Positions 1 through 9,531 of a DNA stretch of 64,000 nucleotides are shown here, piece by piece. The position numbers and the translations under genes were made by a program. The notes beneath the pieces are model-generated. The model had not been told where the DNA came from. It did not search any database and was given only the letters and a program-made list of their open reading frames with translations. Source of the DNA: Piscibacillus salipiscarius JCM 13188 (GTDB taxonomy: Bacteria > Bacillota > Bacilli > Bacillales > Alkalibacillaceae); NCBI RefSeq assembly GCF_001311865.1, contig NZ_BBCD01000012.1, forward strand, positions 1 to 64,000. The letters are read 5' to 3'. Position 1 is the first letter of the stretch. Each line of letters opens with the position of its first letter.

Positions 1-40
1 TTTGTCCCTTAAAATTTATTAAAAAAGTATCACCGAACAC

Positions 41-69
41 TTGTTCTGTTGATAGAAATTGTGTATACT
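41..69 (+). promoter_or_regulatory. Candidate sigma-A promoter of the LAGLIDADG gene
   Basis: A TTGTTC -35-like hexamer at 41-46 and a TATACT -10 hexamer at 64-69 are separated by 17 bp. They lie upstream of a GGGAG ribosome binding site and the ATG at 105. This is pattern recognition only. Confidence 0.5.
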
Positions 70-104
70 TCTATTAGAACGTAAAAAAAAGGGAGACGAT
101 TTTA

Positions 105-407
105 ATGTTAAAATCTTGGGAAGCTGCATATATCGCAGGCATGATTGATAGTGAAGGGACCATCTCATTAAAGAATACTAAGGCTGACAATGGAAGTGCT
201 CCTGTCATTACCATTTCTTCTCTCGACTTAAACATGCTCGTATTTATTCAATCGATACTACCTGGTAGTTTATACAGCAACAAACAGACAATAAACGGTA
301 AAGAGATTTATAGATATACAATAGAAATAAAACAAAGAGAAAATGTCTACCATGCATTACAACAAATTCAACCATTTTTAAGAGTAACATATAAAAACAA
401 CAAATAA
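105..407 (+). CDS. Stand-alone LAGLIDADG-type endonuclease-like protein
   Basis: A 100-residue protein whose residues 7-17 (AYIAGMIDSEG) match the LAGLIDADG helix that supplies the metal-binding acidic residue of homing endonucleases. It has a single motif, so it would have to act as a homodimer if it is active. No intron or intein host is visible around it. The C-terminus ends shortly after an FLRV segment, where relatives often continue with a basic helix, so it may be slightly truncated. A GGGAG ribosome binding site lies about 10 bases before the ATG. In Bacillaceae such free-standing copies are often annotated as LAGLIDADG family endonucleases of unknown target. The family is clear from the motif; nuclease activity is inference. 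Confidence 0.75.
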   Translation: MLKSWEAAYIAGMIDSEGTISLKNTKADNGSAPVITISSLDLNMLVFIQSILPGSLYSNKQTINGKEIYRYTIEIKQRENVYHALQQIQPFLRVTYKNNK

Positions 408-497
408 CTCAAGTCTTGAAAACTTAGATCAAGCAGATTATTTCAACCTAGCCGTAAGCCTAATCACTTATATGTATTAGAACAGGCTTAATAAAAT

Positions 498-523
498 ACG
501 AACCTAGTTAGGTACTAGGTTCG
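498..523 (-). terminator. Intrinsic terminator of the Lrp-type gene
   Basis: A perfect 10-bp stem (ACGAACCTAG with CTAGGTTCGT) around a short loop. On the minus strand it is followed by a T-rich stretch (complement of 490-497). It lies just beyond the reconstructed stop codon at 527. Confidence 0.75.
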
Positions 524-526
524 TAA

Positions 527-932
527 TTAATTAATCACTAGTTGCAATTTGTAATTAGCAAATTCATTCAAAGCCACTAAAAACTGATCCAACTCATCAT
601 AAGAATTGAACTTACTCTCTAATAAATAACAGCCATCACCGCTAATTTTGTAATGACTAATAATATGCTCTTCTCTTGCTTTTATAAAAAGTCAAATATG
701 GCTTGTGATTTAGGTCTTGAGTTATTACCGTAATAAAAGCATGAATGTCATATCCCAGCTTTACATCATCTGTTTCTATCGTATAACTTTTAACTACACC
801 TTGCTCCTCAAGTTTAGTCACTCTTTCAGAGGTAGCCTGACCAGTTAAATGAACCCTTTCCCCTAGTTCTTTCATTGTGATACGACTGTTCTTCCTTAAC
901 TCATTTATAATTTTTAAGTCAGTTCGATCCAA
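527..932 (-). CDS. Lrp/AsnC family transcriptional regulator (one frameshift)
   Basis: The N-terminal 60 residues form the winged-helix DNA-binding domain of Lrp/AsnC regulators (MDRTDLKIINELRKNSR, then a recognition helix near residues 28-45). The RAM ligand-binding half follows. The reading frame stops at 657, but a -1/+1 shift near the A/T run at about 690 lets the domain continue (KAREEHIISHYKISGDGCYL) to a stop at 527, giving about 134 residues, which is close to the family's usual size. The start appears to be TTG at 932. The gene is divergent from the metallo-hydrolase at 1051, so it may control that gene. The shift is probably a sequence error. Confidence 0.8.
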
Positions 933-1050
933 CTTTAATCAAACCTTTCATTATTCAAGTAAAGCCGTCTATATCCTTGATTCTATCTATGTAAGTTAAA
1001 GCTTCTCATAGTATAAACTATACATATACAAATGAAAAGGAGTTGAGATT

Positions 1051-1810
1051 ATGAACATCCAACAAATAAGAAATGCCACCTTAGTAATAAAATATGCAGA
1101 TAAGCAGTTTTTTAATTGATCCGTTTTTAGCTAAAAAGGGACATATCCTCCGTTTCCAAATTCAAAAAGACAAGACCAAAAAACCCTTTAGTTGATCTTC
1201 CTATTTCAGTTGAAGAAGTAGTAGCGGATATAGATGCTGTCATAGTAACTCATCTTCACTTAGATCACTGGGATGATGAAGCAAAGAAAATATTACCCAA
1301 AACATTAAAATTTATACTCAAAATGAAGATGATCAAGCCGAAATTCAAAAAGCTGGTTTTAGTAACGTAGAAGTACTTACTAATAACACAAAGTTTCAAG
1401 GTGTCGACTTAATCAAAACAAAAGGCGAACATGGTAGAGGAGAAATTTTAAAAATTGCAGGGGAAGTTTGTGGTGTTGTATTTAAACACCCGTCGGAGAA
1501 AACATTATATATAGCAGGGGACACAGTTTGGTACGAAGGAGTTCAAAAGGAACTTAGAACTCATTTACCTGAAATTATTATTGTCAATGCTGGAGACAAT
1601 CAGTTCTTAGAAGGTGGCTCACTAGTGATGAGCAAAGACGATGTTTACAAAGTTCATCATGCTGCTCCAAATGCAACCATTATAGCTAGCCATATGGAAG
1701 CAGTTAACCATTGGACTTTATCAAGAGATGAATTAAAAAACTTTGTTGAGGAACAAGGGTTTGCTTCAAAGGTTCTAGTGCCTGAAGATGGAGAATCGTA
1801 TTCCTTTTAA
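1051..1810 (+). CDS. Metallo-beta-lactamase-fold hydrolase (several frameshifts)
   Basis: After allowing for about five indels in A/T runs between 1095 and 1330, a protein of about 250 residues appears. It has the zinc-binding signature HLHLDH (around 1254-1271), then a GEHGRGE segment, an IAGDT strand and a late ASHMEA histidine, as in the UPF0173/YtnP-like metallo-hydrolases. The start ATG follows an AAAAGGAGTTGAG ribosome binding site. The last third (from 1625) reads cleanly. The substrate is unknown. The gene lies divergently next to an Lrp-type regulator, suggesting a small inducible unit. It could be a true pseudogene, but the many broken neighbours argue for base-calling errors. Confidence 0.75.
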
Positions 1811-1820
1811 TACTCTTACA

Positions 1821-1856
1821 TGTAACTCGAACTATGATGCATTAGTTCGGGTTACA
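1821..1856. terminator. Bidirectional terminator between convergent genes
   Basis: A long imperfect stem (TGTAACTCGAACTA with TAGTTCGGGTTACA) sits between the ends of the metallo-hydrolase and the SpoVR-like gene. It overlaps the stop region of the latter. Confidence 0.6.
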
Positions 1857-2835
1857 CCTAAGAGGTTTTATATAGACTCTACGACAGAGTAGCTTTTCTA
1901 AACCCAACTTTAAATTCATTAACGTCTGAACATCAGTATAATATTTGCTTATATAATTTAACGTCAGCTTGTTAGTATTATTCGTCACATCAAGATTAAC
2001 ATATATACCTGAAAATGAATCGCTTAGTTGCTTGCGTAATAAATGTTTTACATTATAAAAATCTCTTATTACTTCTCCCTTAAAAACAACAGAAACATTC
2101 TCTTTTTCATGAACAGTTTCATTATAATAATGATCTAAAATTGTACATCCGTGTATTCTTCTAACACTTTTGAAACATCTTGTTTTAAAACTTCTTCCCA
2201 CATAGATCTGCCTAAAGAATAATAATTTAATCCTTGTTCTGGTTTATAATGTAGCCTCGCATCAATTTGTGCGATCTCAAGTTTTTCGGAAACTGATAAA
2301 TTCAATAAATTTATGTATTCTGTTTGACGTAAAACGGCATATCCTTCATTCAGTAATGTAGTTTTTTTAATTGAGTTAAAGTAAAAGGCCTCATCATAAA
2401 TCATTCGTAATAATTTTGTTTGCCAGTCACATAAATTTTGGTCTTGCATTAAAAAATAATTGATTGGGGCAACAAAGTTGGAATTTAGATCACTACATGT
2501 AGTTGCAAGCTGCCTAAATACATTTATAAATAAGCCAAAGCCTTCATGCTCCATATAAGGTATTAAATTTTCCTGTGTCATTTTAGGAATTCTTAATGCT
2601 TTTAGCCATGTATTATTTTATTGAATTCCACATGTCCTAAACAGTGCGTTAAACAATATATATTTTCTAATTTATTATTTCGTTGATTTAAATAAATCGT
2701 AGGGATTTGGTCAATTTCAAAAACCTCAAGGACTCGGTTATGAGTTGCATTAGTAGAGATGTACCGTCTGCGATATCCAGCTTCATGAATGTATAATATT
2801 TCTTCATTAGAAACTGTTTGAATATCATAGTTCAT
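1842..2835 (-). CDS. Short SpoVR-like protein (frameshifted)
   Basis: Three overlapping frames together encode about 330 residues that follow the SpoVR family plan. They begin with a segment around IHEAGYRRRYISTN. A THCLGHVEF stretch corresponds to the family's AHxxAHxDF metal-like motif. MIYDEAFYF and LNEGYAV match the MxxEMxYF and NEGWA motifs, and an alpha/beta tail includes RKQLSDSFSGIYVNL. Frame breaks lie near 2600 and 2150. SpoVR of B. subtilis has about 470 residues and acts in mother-cell spore cortex formation; this copy lacks the usual N-terminal segment and part of the middle. I chose ATG 2835 because a GAGGTGG site precedes it. A divergent paralog is more likely than true SpoVR. 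Confidence 0.65.
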
Positions 2836-2885
2836 GGTAACCACCTCACTTTAATAAATGTGTATGCAAATGAGGAAACAAAAAA

Positions 2886-2918
2886 ACACCCAGGTAAGCA
2901 ATTAACTTACCTGAGTGT
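2886..2918 (-). terminator. Terminator of the spore lipoprotein gene
   Basis: A 13-bp stem with one mismatch (ACACCCAGGTAAG with CTTACCTGAGTGT). On the minus strand it is followed directly by a T7 run (complement of 2880-2886). Confidence 0.85.
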
Positions 2919-2926
2919 TATAAACC

Positions 2927-3545
2927 TTATCTTTCCAAGTTAGGGAACATTCGATCAATCATAGAGTTAAATTCTTCAAAGAAACCTTCAACTGGATCAC
3001 CATTACGTACATCATCGACGTAATTATTAACCATGTCAAAGAATTTAGGGTTAGCAGAAACATAAAACGTTCTCAATATCGTTATTAGATTCTTTTACCT
3101 TATTCGCAACTTCTTCTTTAATTCTGTCGCTAACCTCGTTTTCAGTGTTGTTACCTTTTAGAGTAACTGCAACATATGCATTATTGTCACCTGCTAATAC
3201 ATATGCATCATCAATGTCATCAATACTTTTTGTGATATTGTCAGCCGCTTTATTAGCCACTTCATAGTTGTTTTGTCCATTTTGGTTATTTGGACTTTGA
3301 TCTCGGTCTTCCTCTAAGTCAATCATGTCTAAACGATTTGTGCGTTCTTGCATATTATCATTATTGTTATTGCGATACAACTCGCGGTATTGTTGCTGAT
3401 TACCTTCTCCGTCATCATTTACATCAATCATATCGACATTGTCGCCGTTATTGTCCATTCCATCATTTAAACCTTCATCTAGACCTTGACAAGCACCTAA
3501 AATAGTAAGCATACCTGCTAAAGTCATCCATAATAAAATACGCAC
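2927..3545 (-). CDS. YhcN/YlaJ family sporulation lipoprotein (frameshift near C-terminus)
   Basis: The protein starts with a signal peptide ending in a lipobox (LTILGAC, Cys about residue 19). An Asn/Asp-rich linker follows, then a domain of about 100 residues with the pattern AADNITKSIDDIDDAYVLAG and AVTLKGN, typical of YhcN/YlaJ spore lipoproteins. These sit on the forespore inner membrane and affect germination or outgrowth. The frame ends at 3051, but one base shift in a T run near 3062 restores a natural C-terminus ending at 2927. The result is about 206 residues. A strong terminator follows and a sigma-G-like promoter precedes, fitting forespore expression. Confidence 0.85.
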
Positions 3546-3578
3546 TACTGACGCCTCCTTTCTTCATGTATTTAACCT

Positions 3579-3608
3579 TAGTATGAAAAAAGGAAGCGCC
3601 AAATATGC
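3579..3608 (-). promoter_or_regulatory. Candidate sigma-G promoter of the spore lipoprotein
   Basis: On the minus strand a GCATA element (complement around 3604-3608) and CATACTA (complement of 3579-3585) are 18 bp apart. This matches the forespore sigma-G pattern GHATR-N18-CATnHTA. It lies about 35 bp before the lipoprotein start. Confidence 0.6.
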
Positions 3609-3645
3609 TTTATTAATAATGGAAAAATTAACTAATGTAAGTAGC

Positions 3646-4345
3646 CTAATTTACATGTGTTAAATTCACATCAAACATTTTTTGAAGTGCTTGAGATTGA
3701 CGGGTCAAATTAATATATGGAACAGATTCCCACTCCACTTGATCTATCATATTACCTTTGTCCATAATCCACATTTGGGGCTTTAAATGTTGAATCACAT
3801 ACCAATCATGGGTAATAAATATTATAGTGATTCCATTTTCATTTAACCTTTTAAGCCAAGACAACATATCATGTTTAGCAGCAAGGTCAACTCCGACAAA
3901 TGCTTCATCTAATAGTAGTAGCTCAGGTTGATGAATCATACCTACTGCCAAATTAACCTTTCGCTGCATACCTCCACTTAACTGATTAATTTTTTTATTG
4001 AGAATAGAGCTTAACCCCAATGAAAGTATCATTTCATCTATAAACTCGCTTGATTTGGGTTTTGTTAACTTTTCATAATATTTAAGCTGATCGCGAACTG
4101 TTAACCCTTTAAATAAAGCAATTTGTTGAGGAACATAACCAATCGGGTTTTTATCTGTAAAGTTTACCACCCTTTTACCTTTAGAAGATTTTAATAACCC
4201 TGCCATAATTTTAATTAAGGTGGATTTACCAGCACCATTCGGCCCAAAAAGAGAAATACAATCACCTTTATTAATTTGGCCATTTATTTCGGAAACAAGT
4301 GCTTGACGCCTTTTTTTTATAAGTGATGTTTTCAAGTTTTAACAT
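3646..4345 (-). CDS. ABC transporter ATP-binding protein (ABC-2 exporter)
   Basis: This is the nucleotide-binding subunit. Walker A GPNGAGKST, Q-loop YVPQQIALF, signature LSGGMQRK, Walker B LLLLDEAFVGVD and H-loop FITHD are all present. The start is best placed at ATG 4345 after an AGAGGAGCG site, giving MLKLENITYK. That frame joins the main frame only if the 8-A run near 4318 has one A fewer. The length of about 232 residues is normal. It is the last gene of an operon with two ABC-2 permeases and an anchored protein, so it probably powers export or immunity. The substrate is unknown. Confidence 0.85.
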
Positions 4346-4358
4346 GTAAACGCTCCTC

Positions 4359-5362
4359 TTATAATAAAATCCATGAAGGAAGAAAAATGGCTAACCATTC
4401 TTGTCTAGTTAAAAATTCAAATTGAATTAAGAAAAAACGATTGACGAAACCACTCCATAAGTAAAAGAAATCATCCAAAGGGTTTCTTTTGTTTTAATGA
4501 AGGTTGAGAGCAAGAAATAAATCACAATCGATAGTAAGACTAAAGACAAATCAGTTACAATGGCTAACTCTTGATACGTCTCTAGCCAAATATACTGTGT
4601 GATTGTTGATGTCACCAACGTTATAAAGAATAACAATAAGGCAACAAACAATAACCAATTATGATGCAAACTTTTTGAACGGCCTAAAGTCCTTAACCGT
4701 TCAAAAATTAGCTGTTCTCTCCAATTTAACAACATTTGAGTAAGACGTGCGATCATGCCCCAGATGATTAACCAATATAACCACCTCATAAAGACCCATT
4801 TATCGCTTGATACATTTTGCGTTTGTGCTTGCTCGTCAATCGTTTGGAACTGAATTTGAAAAATAGGGTCTGTTTCTAAATACTGTAAGCCAAATTTATA
4901 AACCTTATTCCAATTAGCATTTTCTTGATAATTCTTAACAATGTTAGCCGCTTCTGCTCGAACCGCTCGTTTAACAATTGATGAGGCTAATTGCTCTTTA
5001 AATAAACCATCAAACAAACTGCGTTCATGGCGGTACCAAGTTATTTCATTTTGCAACTTACCTGAAGAGATTTTTTCTTTTAAATTTTGAGGTAATACGA
5101 AAACAGCTTCAACCTCACCTCGCATTAAATGATCCTTTGGGATTTGCTTTGCCTTAGTGACAATAAATGAATCATTAATGGACATATCTTCTAATAAGTT
5201 GCCGGTTATTTCTTGATTAAACGGATCCACTAATACAACAGGAATTTTTAATTCCTCTGCTGATTTGTCTGACAAAACAATGCTAATGACACTAAACAAA
5301 ATAGGTAAGATTAGAATAGAGATAATGGTCCACTTATATTGAGTAAAAACCTTTATCATCAT
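4359..5362 (-). CDS. ABC-2 type permease B
   Basis: An N-terminal transmembrane helix (residues about 10-30) is followed by a large extracellular domain (residues about 40-190), then a cluster of C-terminal helices, as in ABC-2 membrane proteins of the YhgE/Pip-like or DrrB-like type. The frame stops at 4427; removing one T from the TTTTTT run there extends it to 4359 (ending PSWILL), just before the ATPase. The start ATG overlaps the stop of permease A by 4 bases (ATGA), which shows translational coupling. Together they should form the heteromeric transmembrane pore. Confidence 0.75.
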
Positions 5363-6533
5363 CTCAATATCACTCCAATCTTTCGAAAGATAAGGAGTAA
5401 CAACTGAGGTATAATCATAATTAAAGTAAATACAATGACATGATTTGTGGCAATCGTTTGCCGTAACCAGGCGGTCGTTAATCCATCATAAATAAATGTT
5501 AATTGACTTAGACTTTGAGGTATGTAAGCTGGTGGTATTAATAATCCACCAATTAAAAGAAACGCTAAACTTAAGATGGTGAACAGGGTTACACTTAACC
5601 AAAAATAAGGAATAAATAATTGAACCATAATCAAAATGACTGTTAAAGTAAGTGCGATCATAACCCAGTATAAAATTAACTGTAGTTCAGCTTGCAAACC
5701 TTGAAAAAGAACATAATATAATAAATAAATGAGTCCTAATGTGTAGACAACAAGAAGAGTAATATGAAAAACCATTTAGCGAGAAGTTGAGTCACCCTCG
5801 TTACCCCAACTAATTTAAGTCGTTCATGAATTAATGATTGTTGCTTAGGCTGAAAAAGGACAACCTGTAGCCAATATGTAAAAAGAATAAGCAAGCTACA
5901 GATGATGACAAAATTTGTTCAGTCCAGCTAAGTGTTTCATCTGAAGCAGATTTCTCATCAAAAAAGAGTTACGTCCTAATGAAAATGTCGTGAAATGAAT
6001 GATCGACTGCTGCAAAAATTGTTGTCGTTCCTTTGCATCTTCCATATTTTGAACATAAAAGTGATTGACTGTATTCACACCCGTTTGTGCAGCAGAGATA
6101 TAATCTTGTCCACTTTCAAGAAGTAAATAAGCTAAGTTAGATGCAAGCGGCAATTTTTCATTTAAATAAACATGTATGGACTCATTAACTCCACTTCGTA
6201 GTTGTTTGGTAAACCCTTTTGGTATTTGAACTATAGCTGCATATGACTCTGGATGCTCTAAATAAAAGGATAAATCTTTTTGGCCTTCACTCAGTATGAC
6301 GTCTCCTTCAATGGTTTCATCATCTTGTAGTTGTTTAATTAATGATTTAGTTTCAAAAGTCTGGTCATCATCTAATACCAAGATTTCTACTGTTTCCAAT
6401 TCTTCGGTTGAAACACTATATATAAAAGCAGCTGTTAAACCGAGAACGATTATAGGAAATATGATGGTAAATAAAAAAGGACTGGCCGTTTAAATACACG
6501 CTTCCACTCATACTTCCAAAGATGAAAAATCAC
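5359..6533 (-). CDS. ABC-2 type permease A (frameshifted)
   Basis: A GTG at 6533, preceded by AAAGGGGG, begins a cytoplasmic lead (HLWKYEWKRVFKRP) and a first helix. An extracellular domain follows (from about 6399: EILVLDDDQTFETKSL), and after breaks near 6440 and 5900-5780 comes a hydrophobic C-terminal half with about five helices and a PPAYIPQSLSQL loop typical of ABC-2 permeases. The topology parallels permease B, so the two are likely to pair. The frame breaks are probably sequence errors. The substrate cannot be predicted. Confidence 0.7.
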
Positions 6534-6554
6534 AGCCAAGCCCCCTTTCAGTTA

Positions 6555-7953
6555 TTAAAATGGATTGAATTGATTTATAATTTGATTGATATAGCTTTTA
6601 GCTTTTCTTTCAAACATATCATACCATTCTTGGTACTCTGGTACGGTCATTTGGTCAACGAATCTAATGTCTTGCGGATCCATTGAGTTTATTGTGATTT
6701 GTTCAGTAAACTCAATCTCTCTTGACAGTTCGAAGGTAGCTCTTACATTATTAAAGAACAATTGTCCATTGTACGAACGAACTCCTTCATCATTATTTAT
6801 ATTCGTTTTTACATCAACATTTCCTTCTATCCTTTGAAAAATGAACGGTATGTCTAGATCAAAATTGATCTTTTTTCTTGATCACTATAGCGAGTTTCCC
6901 ATTGGGCGTCCACGTTTTTCTGACCGTCAATCACAAACATTCTACTTACTTTGTAGTTTTCAGATTTTGGCTGACCAATTGCTTGATAGTGTACATTTAG
7001 TGGGTTTTCCTCGTGATCAACCTCTAAGTCCATTTCAACTTGAAATTCATCACCTTTAATTCTGGTTTCAAAATCTAAATTAAAATCTGTTTGTTGACCT
7101 TTATAGTTATAGTAACCTTCAACTTCCCTATACTTAACAGTCTCTTCCGTATAGTAAGCCTCATATGTAAAACCTTCTGGGAACCTCAAATCATTAAGAT
7201 ACTGAATTAACTTTTGACTATAGCTATTGTTATACTTCTTTAATTCCCCAATTAATAATTGGATTAAGTCTTGTGTTTGAGATGGTGAAACATTCATCGT
7301 AACTTTCTGATAAATTCCATCTTTATATGACACATTCGATTTCTTGGTGACATCTGTATCTTGAAGTAACCTGATTATTTTTGCATAATCTAATAAATTC
7401 AAATCAAATGATTGATTCACTTGTCTTGGTAATTCACTCATGACATCACGGTCATGCTGTGTGGCCATCCACTCACCAAAACGATCATTTTTGATTCCTA
7501 TTGGCCTAGAATCAATGGTAACTTAACCGCAGAATATAAGGCGTTTTGGTACACATCAGCTTTTAATAAATTAGTCCTTTGAAGCTGCAGTTTAACTTCG
7601 CCTGACATTTCATTGTTTTTCGGGTCATGCTTAGAATCAATCACAACTCTGGAATTTGCTAGTAATCCTCTTAAGAGCATAGAAGTCTGACTAAACTCAT
7701 TTATTTTCATATTACCTGATAAGATCCAGGATTGATTGCTTGTTTCCTTGGACAACCGCTTAGATAAATCACGCTCATCCTCTGTATATTCAGCAGTCTG
7801 GCTTAAAATGGTTTCAATCGTCTTTTTCTCAATTTCTGCATAATTGAATATTGAATTTGTCATCACTCGATAAATAATAATACTAATGATGACAAAGAGC
7901 ATAATGACAATGGTCATGAATGTTTTTTTATATTTTCTTAAAAACTCACCCAT
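6555..7953 (-). CDS. Membrane-anchored extracellular protein of the ABC-2 operon, unknown function (frameshifted)
   Basis: I do not recognise this family. About 466 residues result when breaks near 7490 and 6850 are bridged. Residues 13-32 form a single N-terminal transmembrane helix (MTIVIMLFVIISIIIY). The rest is hydrophilic, without cysteine clusters, and ends with QWYDMFERKAK-like helices and NQFNPF. It is the first gene of the operon with the two permeases and the ATPase, separated from the next gene by only about 20 bp. A periplasm-side accessory or sensor subunit of the exporter is a reasonable inference, but nothing in the sequence shows a catalytic role. Confidence 0.6.
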
Positions 7954-8048
7954 TTAATGACCCTCTTTTACAAAATATTAATATATTCTATGATACAGGT
8001 TGTCCTTTAAGAAGACCAATTTGATAATAAGATTAAAACATAAGAAAA

Positions 8049-8180
8049 GCGCGGGGTGCCCGTTTAACCACGCAGTGAGCCGACTAAACTGAGATAAAGG
8101 AAACACGATGAGCATCGCGAATCGATGTTGATTTATCGTAGGTTTAGACGGGAAGTCACCAGTGGTTGGGCATCTCGCGC
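8049..8180. repeat. Structured interspersed repeat (imperfect palindrome)
   Basis: The outer arms GCGCGGGGTGCCC (8049-8061) and GGGCATCTCGCGC (8168-8180) pair with two G-T wobbles, and the pairing continues with AACCAC/GTGGTT. Inside are nested stems CTAAAC/GTTTAG, GATAAA/TTTATC and a CATCG/CGATG tip. No ORF is present. The form resembles the roughly 130-bp noncoding repeats scattered in genomes of halophilic Bacillaceae (from memory, not checked). It fills the gap between the ABC-2 operon and rsgI. Confidence 0.65.
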
Positions 8181-8248
8181 TAGACAGTGCTTACAACATG
8201 ATTTATTATATTTAAATTAAAATTTATACTATCTTATCTTTCCAAAAA

Positions 8249-8292
8249 CCCCTTTTAAAGTAGAATCATTAGCATCCTACTCTAAAAGGGGG
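8249..8292 (-). terminator. Terminator of the sigI-rsgI operon
   Basis: The arms CCCCTTTTAAAGTAG and CTACTCTAAAAGGGG form a 15-bp stem with one mismatch. On the minus strand the stem is followed by TTTTT (complement of 8244-8248). Confidence 0.85.
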
Positions 8293-8296
8293 CATA

Positions 8297-9529
8297 TTAA
8301 TGAGGGTTACCCTGACCGTTACCTGGGTGATCTTTAGCTTTCTTATCTAAACCAGGCGGATTAGAAAATCTATCATCTTGATGTTTTTTTCCTTTACTGC
8401 CTTGATTAGACTTGTCTCGATCCTTACCGGGAGGAGTCCAGTCACCCTCTTCATTCTTTTTTCCTGGAGGGGTCCCTTCGTCATCTTGTTCCTTTTTACC
8501 TGGAGGAGTCCAGTCATTCTCTTGTTTTTTCTGTCCAGGTGGTGTCCAATCATCGTCTTTTTTCTTCTTACCTGGAGGGGTCCATTCATCTTCCTTATCT
8601 TCTTGTTGTTTACCTTTATTATCTTTATTCTTTTGTGAAGGGTGATCGGCATCTTTTGGATTTTCTTTCTCTTTTGTTGTGTTTCCTCAGTAACTTCTGA
8701 TTCCTCTTCATTTTGTTTAGCTTCTTTTGCTTTTTCTAGTTTTTTCTTAAGCCCTGGTGGTAACTGTTTTGATTGTTCAACAAATTTTTTCTATAACCTT
8801 CATGTTCTGTTCTTCAATTTTATTGTTAGAGGACTGTTTAGCGCTATCTTTTTCTATTTCTTTTAATTGTTCTTTCTTCTCAATTAACTCCGTTGCATAG
8901 ACAAAATTCATTGAAACTTTCTGTTCATGGGCCTTTTCAAGCAATTCTTTTGGAACTTCAAACGCTGCAACTTCTATAGGTTTACTTGAAGTTTTCATTT
9001 CTTGAGATACACTTTGAAGAAGATCTTGATTGACATGTTCATTGACGTAACTAATACCTAATAGTACTTGATGACCTTCTTGAATAAACCCTAATTCATC
9101 ACTTAAAGATAATATGTTCAATGAAACCTCTTTAACAGGTTCACCTTTCCAATCATCCAATTGCTTAATAATTGTATTTCCATCTTGATTTAATCCATGT
9201 AGATCTATGACTTCATAATCTTCATTTAGAGATAACTCAACGCTTGGGTTAATATCAATATTCATATATGCATGAACATCTTCTTCACCTAACCATGAAT
9301 AAAATGGGAGAATAAATAAGAATGCGATAATTGCTGCAAATACTGGCTTGGCGTGAGCTAATGAATGAAACCACTGTGTTATCATTGGAAATATATTCTG
9401 TTCAACCGGCTCAAATGTGGTCTCTTCCCCAATTTCTCCGTTAATTTTTTTAGACTTATAGAATGACCCCTCTGAAGTCATCAATAAAGTTTTATTTCTT
9501 TTCTGTTCAACAATTAGTCCTTTTTTCAC
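8297..9529 (-). CDS. rsgI: Anti-sigma-I factor RsgI with TPPGK repeat tail (frameshifted)
   Basis: Residues 1-60 form the cytoplasmic RsgI N-terminal anti-sigma domain (KKGLIVEQKRNKTLLMTSEG). A transmembrane helix follows (PVFAAIIAFLFILPFYSWL, about residues 62-80), then the conserved extracellular domain starting YMNIDINPSVELSLN. After breaks near 8780 and 8650 the C-terminus is a charged tail with at least five tandem copies of WTPPGKK (8400-8600) and an end NPPGLDKK. The GTG start at 9529 lies 3 bases past the sigI stop. RsgI binds and holds SigI at the membrane; in clostridia the outer domain senses polysaccharides, while in B. subtilis the system responds to heat and wall stress. What this tail senses is unknown. 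Confidence 0.88.
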
Positions 9530-9531
9530 CC

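Noticed and set aside
1051-1620. True pseudogene of the metallo-hydrolase
   Set aside because: Possible, but the same kind of break occurs in odhA and other core genes, so sequence error is the simpler reading.
3290-3505. His/Tyr/Cys-rich plus-strand ORF
   Set aside because: Antisense of the Asn/Asp-rich linker of the spore lipoprotein.
8347-8652. Separate basic protein read through the rsgI tail
   Set aside because: It is a shadow frame; the TPPGK repeats in the neighbouring frame show the true coding phase.
8412-8866. Phe/Ser-rich ORFs on the plus strand opposite rsgI
   Set aside because: Antisense of the repeat tail, with no ribosome binding site and no family resemblance.
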